Below, piece by piece: positions 13,702-20,800 of a stretch of 22,591 nt of DNA; the first letter of the stretch is position 1, and each line of letters begins with the position of its first letter. Location of the stretch: positions 1 to 22,591 of the forward strand of contig JAZLCO010000103.1 of NCBI GenBank assembly GCA_045614225.1, in the 5' to 3' direction. The position numbers and the translations under genes are program-made. Source of the stretch: UBA9715 sp045614225 (GTDB taxonomy: Bacteria > Actinomycetota > Coriobacteriia > Coriobacteriales > Eggerthellaceae). The notes beneath the pieces were generated by a model. That model saw only the letters and a list, made by a program, of their open reading frames with translations. It had not been told where the DNA came from and did not search any database.

Positions 13702-16700
13702 ATGAAGTCGACGATGCGACAAAGCAGCGTGTTGCCTTTGCCCAGGAGGGCGATGGCGGTCCTTTCACTGCTGTTGGCAGTCGTTCTCGTCGTGGGCATT
13801 GCGTTTGTGCCTACGAGGGCGTTGGCCGATAGCGCAGATGTCGGCTCGCAGGAATCGGCTCCCGCCGTTGCGGTTGAGGCCGCCGAGCCGGCTGCTCCCG
13901 AAAGCACATTCGAGTTTGTGACAGTGGAAGACCCCGCGCCGGTCGACAACGCTAGTACGACAGAAGAGCTCGCTGATACAGCTTTGCCCGCCGAAGGGGC
14001 GTCAGGAGAATCCGTCGAAGGGCAGGAACAGCCTGCAGGAGAACCGCAGAACGCCGAGACGACGCCCGCCGATGGGGCTTCGAGTCAAGCGAACCCTGTC
14101 TCGGTTTGGGCCAACGCAATTTCGTTCAGGCAGCTTGCCAATCCCGAATCGTACGGTGCAGGCAGCTGGGACACAGCGCTGTTCGCCAAATGCAAAGACG
14201 ATTATCCGCCGGAAATCGATACTCAGGGCGGCAAGCTGTGCCTGCGCGCAATCATCGAGTTCGCGTATTCGGATGGCAAGACGTCCGAAGAGACGGCGGG
14301 CGACTGCGAGGCCGAACTGCGTTGGGAGATAGTCGCCTCCTATGACGAGAACGGCAACGCCGCGAGCATCCCGATTGCCAAGCTCGAAAAGGGGAAGGCG
14401 TACGGCAATCCCGAGGACTGCATCGTCGTTGCTTTGGGTGCCGGCAACGGTTCAATCGTGGTGCGCTGTGCATCAGACAAATATCCCGAGCTGAGTTACC
14501 GGGACATCGTCGTCAAAGTTTCGGGAAACGACGACCCCTCTACGGTCGAAGCGGCCAATCAAAGCGGGGCCCTTGCGCAACCGTCGGCCAAGCTTGCAAC
14601 TCGCGGCGTCGATGCCTCCGTCGGTGCGAAATCAGCCGAAGTCGAGTCGATGGACATCGTCTACAAGGACTCCGAGACCGGCACGTGCGAGTTCATCGGC
14701 GTGTCGGCAACGAAAACTGCCGAAGTGTTCGTCTTGCAGACGGGCGCGTGCCTCGATGTCATGATCACATACTCCGACGGGTCGACCCAGCTCGCCAGCC
14801 AGGTGGGATTGCCGATGTCCTGGGAGCTGTCGAACAACATCATCAACGGAAAGCCCGCCGTCAGCATCACGGACGCCAACGTGATCACCCTTCTGGGAGC
14901 AACGTCGAAGCTCGTGCAAGTGAAAGCGCTGGTCGATGGAGTTGAAGTCAGCGGTGGCCCCGCATATGTGAACGTGGTCGACGCATTCGTCCATACCAGC
15001 GACGCAAAGGAAATCGGGTCGCTGTTCCTCGTCGCCTCATCGCCGGACGGCACGGGGCAAACGAGCTACTATTCCGTCGACATGCTTGGCGCAAATGCGG
15101 TTCCCGAGATCTCACGGCGGGGCGGGTCGCTCCTGCTTTCCTCGTACGTCCTCTTCACGGGCGTGGATACGAGCCGGTACATCGACGGGTCGTCGGCGGG
15201 TGCCGACTTGCTGTGGCAGATGGTGAGCTTCTACACCGAGAGCCACGCCAAGACGAACACGATACTTGCCACGGCATCCACCGACGAGCTGCAGAAGGGC
15301 ACCGTCTCGGCGACGGGTATAGGCAACGGGTGGGCCATCATCAGATGCGTGTCCGATGCTTTCCCGAAGTTCTGCGGGCAGGAGATGCTGGTGCGCATAT
15401 TGGGCAATGCGGCCCAAAGCGACGATGACGTGGCAGCCTACACGCTCGACAGCGCCAAAATCGTCTATTACGACGATGCATCCGGCAAATACATCGACTA
15501 TCCACAATCGACGGTCGCCACCACACCGACGGTTATCACCGAACCATACGGCTCGGTCGGATTCGACGTCATGCTGCAATTCCAAAACGGCATGACTGCC
15601 TTGGCGTCCGATTTGGGCATCGCGGTCGATTGGAAGCCCGGTGCCCTGACGTACAAGAATGTCGAGATTGCGCAGATGATGCCTTCGGGCGAGCTGAGGG
15701 CGCTGCGTGCGGGCAACCGCAATCCCAACATCACCCCCACGGTCATGGGGGTGCCGACCGTCATCAAGAGCGCCTATGTGCGCATACTCAACAACGATAC
15801 GAGCATACGGCCCGGCTCAAACGCACTGACAGTCAATGCGTTTTCGAACTACTGGATCGGCGCCTCGCAGAGGCCGGATGATCCCGACATGCTCTGGTAT
15901 TGGCGCAGCTCGCTGGTAAGCGGCGATGCCGGCCATACGGTGCCGCTTGTCACCTATGGCACGGGCTCGCCCGGCACCGTCATGCTGCAAGCCGCCATCC
16001 GTTGGAACAATTCGCTCGTCACGGTGTCCGAGGACGTCGACAAGGCGAAGCGGACCTGGTCGGTCACCTCATCAACCGACATCAACGGCTCTCCCTGCGC
16101 ACCGCTCGTGTATGTCACCAGCGACGGGACGGTGCGTGCTACGGGCGCGGGCAGTGGTACGTCTACTGTGCACGTGAAGGTAGAGGTGCCGTATTACACC
16201 TCCGACGACGCTGTCGCATATGACACGTTCGAGGCTGACTACACGGTTGCTGCCTACACCAACAAGAAATACGTCAAGTCGATCGTCATGCTCGACGAAA
16301 GCCGCAATCCTCTTGCGACTACTTCCATCGTGCTTCCGTCGGGCAAGAACGTCTATCAGTTCTACGCGCAGGTCACGTTCGTCGAATACGACGACATAAC
16401 GCACAGCGTCGCCGAGAAGAAGACCGTCGTGCCATGGGATACGCCACTCATAGAAGGCATGGAATGGAACGTGTACCGCACAGAGAACCGTGCCGAGAAG
16501 GAGTCGTACTCGCAGATTTCGACGACGGGGTCGTTCCGGTCTCTGTCTGGCTTCTCGCGCGGCTACGTGTACGTCAGCATGAAGGGGAAGTCTTACACGG
16601 GGTCTGAAATCGGGGCGGGCGTCACCGTCATCGCCGAGGACAGCATCACGTATTTGGGCCAGACGGATTCGGTGACTGTCAAGATCTACCATCTGACAGA

Positions 16701-17832
16701 CTACATGAACCATGGAAATGACGCTCCGGTTGCAAAGGAGCTCGCGTTGACGCGCAGCCAGCTTTCGGCCATGGCGACATACAGTGCGTGGTACACGTTC
16801 CAGAAGCGCAACGACGCGTACGCCACCGTGTATGCAACCGGCATAAGCATGCGCAACCTGTTGACGATGTGCGGCGTCGACCCCAGCTTGCTCATCAGCA
16901 TGGCGTTTACGGGGACCGACGGGTATTTCGCCGAGCGCCACAGCGCCGATTACATCTTGGGTACGCAGTACCGTTACACGAATTATTACTACTACAAGGA
17001 GCTTCCCGGTTTGGTCGGCAGCCAAACGGTTGCGCCCATGTTGGCGCTCTCGTACTACATGAAGAACAACGCCGGGTTCGAGGACGAAAGCGGGCGTGGC
17101 GGCGACGCGGGTGTCGGCGGTTACGGCTACATGATCGCCGATTCGACGCTTCGCATCATCTTCGGCATGCAGGCTCCTGGCGTGCGCAACGCCAACCAGT
17201 CGGTGAGCAAGGTGGATCTCATCACCATCATCGTGGAGGACGGCGCGTTCCCCAAAGACCCCGAGGACCCCGAAGATCCCGAGGACCCGGAAGACCCCGA
17301 TGATCCCGATGATCCTGGCGAGAATCAGGGCGAAGAGGGCAAGCAGGGCGAAAAAGGCGAAGGCTCGTCGGACAAGTCCGGAGAATCCGACGAAGGATCC
17401 GGCGGAGGCTCAGGCGACAGCCCGAACGACAGGGGAGACGACAGGAAGCGCGGCGGCCCCGTGGCGCCAACCGATGCTGATACGCACGACGATTCGGGCG
17501 ATAAGAGTGCGACGGGTGACAGCGAGAGCATGGAAGGCAACGCCAAGGGGTCCGAGCTCGAAACGGACAAGCAAGAGAGCGACACCGACGTAAACTCCGC
17601 AAACCAAATTGAAATCGTGACGGGAGACGCAATCGTCGAGAACCCGGGCAAGCTGACGGCACGCGAACTCATCGAGCAGACGCGCATGGTCGTGCCGCCG
17701 GCAGAGGTTGACCGCATATGGTGGGCGCTCGTGGCGATTGGCGCGTTGGTTGCGTTGATCGGCGGGGCGCTCGCGTTCAGGCGCCGTTACATTCTCGACC
17801 GCATCGACGGCAAGGCGATTCACACGACATAG
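13702..17832 (+). CDS. Large modular surface protein with signal peptide, molybdopterin-fold-like domain and C-terminal membrane anchor
   Basis: 1376 residues. Residues 1-44 are a Sec signal peptide (RRAMAVLSLLLAVVLVVGIA, cleavage near ALA|DS), then an Ala/Glu/Pro-rich linker to about 135. Next come alternating beta-rich modules of two kinds. Type A (about 140-276 and 438-570, related at 710-853) ends in GNGxxxxRCxSDxxP followed by a V-x-V/I-x-G-N strand. Type B (about 314-425, 582-699, perhaps 855-984) begins with the pattern DIVYKDSETG and contains LASxxG followed by a short W segment. At about 985-1180 a domain with LALTRSQLSAM, GISMRNLLTMCGVD and FTGTDGY resembles the molybdopterin-binding (SUOX-like) fold found in many surface proteins. 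An Asp-Pro-Glu repeat and acidic linker follow, then a helix at 1339-1359 and a basic tail, RRRYILDRIDGK. There is no LPXTG. It starts 12 bp after the ExbD-like gene and probably projects through the wall. Confidence 0.85.
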   Translation: MKSTMRQSSVLPLPRRAMAVLSLLLAVVLVVGIAFVPTRALADSADVGSQESAPAVAVEAAEPAAPESTFEFVTVEDPAPVDNASTTEELADTALPAEGASGESVEGQEQPAGEPQNAETTPADGASSQANPVSVWANAISFRQLANPESYGAGSWDTALFAKCKDDYPPEIDTQGGKLCLRAIIEFAYSDGKTSEETAGDCEAELRWEIVASYDENGNAASIPIAKLEKGKAYGNPEDCIVVALGAGNGSIVVRCASDKYPELSYRDIVVKVSGNDDPSTVEAANQSGALAQPSAKLATRGVDASVGAKSAEVESMDIVYKDSETGTCEFIGVSATKTAEVFVLQTGACLDVMITYSDGSTQLASQVGLPMSWELSNNIINGKPAVSITDANVITLLGATSKLVQVKALVDGVEVSGGPAYVNVVDAFVHTSDAKEIGSLFLVASSPDGTGQTSYYSVDMLGANAVPEISRRGGSLLLSSYVLFTGVDTSRYIDGSSAGADLLWQMVSFYTESHAKTNTILATASTDELQKGTVSATGIGNGWAIIRCVSDAFPKFCGQEMLVRILGNAAQSDDDVAAYTLDSAKIVYYDDASGKYIDYPQSTVATTPTVITEPYGSVGFDVMLQFQNGMTALASDLGIAVDWKPGALTYKNVEIAQMMPSGELRALRAGNRNPNITPTVMGVPTVIKSAYVRILNNDTSIRPGSNALTVNAFSNYWIGASQRPDDPDMLWYWRSSLVSGDAGHTVPLVTYGTGSPGTVMLQAAIRWNNSLVTVSEDVDKAKRTWSVTSSTDINGSPCAPLVYVTSDGTVRATGAGSGTSTVHVKVEVPYYTSDDAVAYDTFEADYTVAAYTNKKYVKSIVMLDESRNPLATTSIVLPSGKNVYQFYAQVTFVEYDDITHSVAEKKTVVPWDTPLIEGMEWNVYRTENRAEKESYSQISTTGSFRSLSGFSRGYVYVSMKGKSYTGSEIGAGVTVIAEDSITYLGQTDSVTVKIYHLTDYMNHGNDAPVAKELALTRSQLSAMATYSAWYTFQKRNDAYATVYATGISMRNLLTMCGVDPSLLISMAFTGTDGYFAERHSADYILGTQYRYTNYYYYKELPGLVGSQTVAPMLALSYYMKNNAGFEDESGRGGDAGVGGYGYMIADSTLRIIFGMQAPGVRNANQSVSKVDLITIIVEDGAFPKDPEDPEDPEDPEDPDDPDDPGENQGEEGKQGEKGEGSSDKSGESDEGSGGGSGDSPNDRGDDRKRGGPVAPTDADTHDDSGDKSATGDSESMEGNAKGSELETDKQESDTDVNSANQIEIVTGDAIVENPGKLTARELIEQTRMVVPPAEVDRIWWALVAIGALVALIGGALAFRRRYILDRIDGKAIHTT
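17257..17319 (+). repeat. 9-bp tandem repeat encoding Asp-Pro-Glu/Asp
   Basis: Six copies of a 9-bp unit (GAC/T-CCC/G-GAG/A/T) plus a degenerate seventh encode (DPE)4(DPD)2DPG at residues 1186-1206. Such stiff acidic spacers are common before wall-spanning segments, and the repeat could change length by slippage in steps of three residues. Confidence 0.85.
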
Positions 17833-17857
17833 ACGAAAAGGGGAAGGCGGAGGCAAC

Positions 17858-20800
17858 ATGAAGAAGACCGACACGTGTAAGCGGAATCGAAACGCTTCGT
17901 TGTGGACTGCCCTGGTGTTGGCAATCGCCCTGTGCTTCATGTGGTGTGGCGAAGCCTCCGTGGCATATGCCGAGCAGGGTGGGGAAGGTGGCTCATCTGG
18001 CGCATCGCAGGGCGCCGCTGCGTCGCAATACGCCGTTGCATCGACAAACGGGCTCAAGGGAGTCCAGGACGAACTGCCCTACGACGTGGATTGGTACCTT
18101 GTCGACCCCGATATCGATTCCTATGGCATATCCACTTCGCGCGAGCTGCTCGGTTTGGCCCAGCTGGTCAACGGCACGGCGGTCGACTGGGATGGGCAGC
18201 CCATTGCTGCCGTCGACTTCTCGGGTCGCACAATCGAGCTGCTTGAGGACATAACGCTTGTCGACGACGAGGGAGGCATCGTCGAGTTCACTCCCATCGG
18301 CACGCCCGAAACGCCGTTTGCGGGCACATTCGATGGGTGCGGGCACACCGTCCGCAACCTCTTCATAGCGCATACGTACACGCACGCAGGTTTGTTCGGC
18401 TATGCCGGTCCGACTTCTGTCATCAAAAACGTCAACTTGGCGGGCGGAGGCAATGCGGGCATCATCCTTACCACCGAAACCGATTACATTGCAAACGTCG
18501 GCGCCTTGGCTGGCAAAACGGACGGTTCGGTTTCTAACTGTTCTTCCGATGTCGCGGTTTGCATTGACAGCCATACAGCAGCTACTGCAGAGATTCCCTA
18601 CGTGGTGCAGCATATCGGCGGCTTGGTCGGCTATGCGCGTGGCGATATGACGGGTTGCTCGTTTTCGGGGACCCTGACATCGGCTGTGTATGCCGACGCC
18701 TACAGCGCCGACACCACATCTGACTCGCTGCGCGTTGCTGACAGCATCGGCGGCGTGGTGGGACGCTTTGGCGACCCCGATTACCATGGCACCTTGACTA
18801 ATTCGTACAACATCGGCGATATCACGGCGCAGACGTTCGGCGCGGGTGGCGCCGACCGCTTCGGCGAGACGACGTTTGCCGTGACGTTCTTCGTCGGCGG
18901 CGTGGCAGGCTACAGCAACGGCAGCATCTACAGCTGCCATAACGGGTCGTACGATGTCGACACGCAGATAATCACCGGCAGCGTGTTCACGGGCGTTCGC
19001 GGTACCGATGGCGCACTGTTGAACAACCGCGGTGGCGACCAGGTCGGTGGCATCGTCGGCAGCCTGCGCGGCGAGTCGGACGACCCCGACAAGTACAACG
19101 ACGGAGACCCCGATGACCCCATGGTGATCGCGGACTGCCACAACGAAGCCCAGGTGACGGGCCTTTGCGCAACGGGTGGCATCGTTGGTCAGACGGGCGT
19201 GTACTGCACCGTCACGAGGTGCTTCAACGGCTCGATCACCGACCTTTCCGATTGGCAGCGCAACCAGCAGGCAGGCAAGGTCACCTCGACGCGTTGGAAC
19301 AAGCCGCTTTCGGGAGGCATCGCCGGGCAGACGCGCAGCGGCGTCATCAGTTATTGCGCCAACTATGCCGAAGTGCGCAACATCCAGACGGGCTACTACA
19401 TGGCCGGTATCGCCGGGTGCATCTTCACCTCGGACGATTATCCCAACGTGACGGGCGAGATCTACGCCTGCTTCAACTCGGGCGGCATCTACACGATCAA
19501 CGAGTCGACCAACGTGGAATACCGCGAGGCGGGCATCTGCGGCGACAACGAGGGCTATGTCCATGATTGCATCGTCATGCAAGGCTCGGTGCCCTACCAC
19601 AGCGACCAGGCCATCGGCAACATGGACTGGGGCGTTACCAGCAATATTTACGTCAAGAGCGCCGAAGAGCTGCAGACCCCCGAAAGCGCTGCGATTCTGA
19701 ACGCCATCGCAGCGCAGAATCAGGATTGGACGTGCTATTGGTTCATCAACCGCGAAGGCTATCCGTTGCTCAACTCGTGGGCTGCACTTGACGAGAGCCA
19801 GCGCATCCAGCTGACGGCAGACATGATCGCATCGACCGAAGAACTAGAACCCGCACCGTACATGGGCCAGGGGCAGGACACGCTTCCCATCATCAGCGTG
19901 ACGTTGAAAGACGGCACGGTGCTCATCCAGAACACCGACTTCTACGTCATCCCGCAGGCGGGCGCCTACGAGATGTCGGCCGACCCCATTTACACGGCGG
20001 GCATCGTCGGCATCGGTTTGTACATGGGCACGGTTAACGATTGCGCTCACTACTCCATCGGAGGTGGCGACTTGTCCAAGGCTGCCATCTTCATCGCGAC
20101 GCAGAAGTACAACTTCGGCAAGGTCGTGTTCCCGACGAGCGTCGAGGCACGCATCGGCGGCGCCACCTTGCCAGCAGACGAATACGAATACATCATCTAC
20201 GGCAGTCAGACGTCGGCGACGTATGTCGAGAGCGGCAATACGGTGTTCCCGGCGCTCGATTCGGAAGGCTTCATATCATATGACGTCGCCGGCAACGTGA
20301 TGTATCCCATTTCGGAAGTCGGCATCGAGGCCATCAACGCCGAGACGCGCGATTATTGGCTGTGGGACCGTGATGGCCATCTGATTTCCGACAGCAAGGG
20401 CAAGACCTACTATGTTTCGGGCAATGCATACGCGGGGACGACCAGCTGCGTCAACCTCAAGGCCGGCACGCCGGCAGGGTATGTGGTGAAGGTCAGCGCC
20501 AAGTCGGACAGCGTCGGGTTGTCGGGCTACAAGATCGGCTTTTACGTTATCGACCCGGTGAACCTGTACAGGGACTGTGCGTTTTCCGGCGCGTTTCTGG
20601 GCGATCAGATGTGGAGCTGGGATGCCGATGCGTCGCATTTCTATATCTCTGATGGTCAAGGCGGCGTGTTCGACGACAGCCCTGCTGCAACGTTCACCGG
20701 GCAGACCATCACGCTCGATCCCGTGGTGCATTACGGTGATTACCAGCTGGTTATGGGCCAGGACATCCGCGTGGCCAACGGCGACCCCAACCCCTCCGAG

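Noticed and set aside
17257..17319. Short tandem repeats as a possible CRISPR or intergenic repeat
   Set aside because: The 9-bp units are in frame inside a coding region and encode Asp-Pro-Glu; there are no spacers.
17640..17832. Sortase (LPXTG) anchor at the end of the 1376-residue protein
   Set aside because: A hydrophobic helix and basic tail are present but no LPXTG-like pentapeptide precedes them; a plain transmembrane anchor fits better.
13702..17832. Cohesin domain that would receive the dockerin of the next protein
   Set aside because: The A/B modules are beta-rich and of similar size, but no cohesin motif could be recognised by eye; not claimed.
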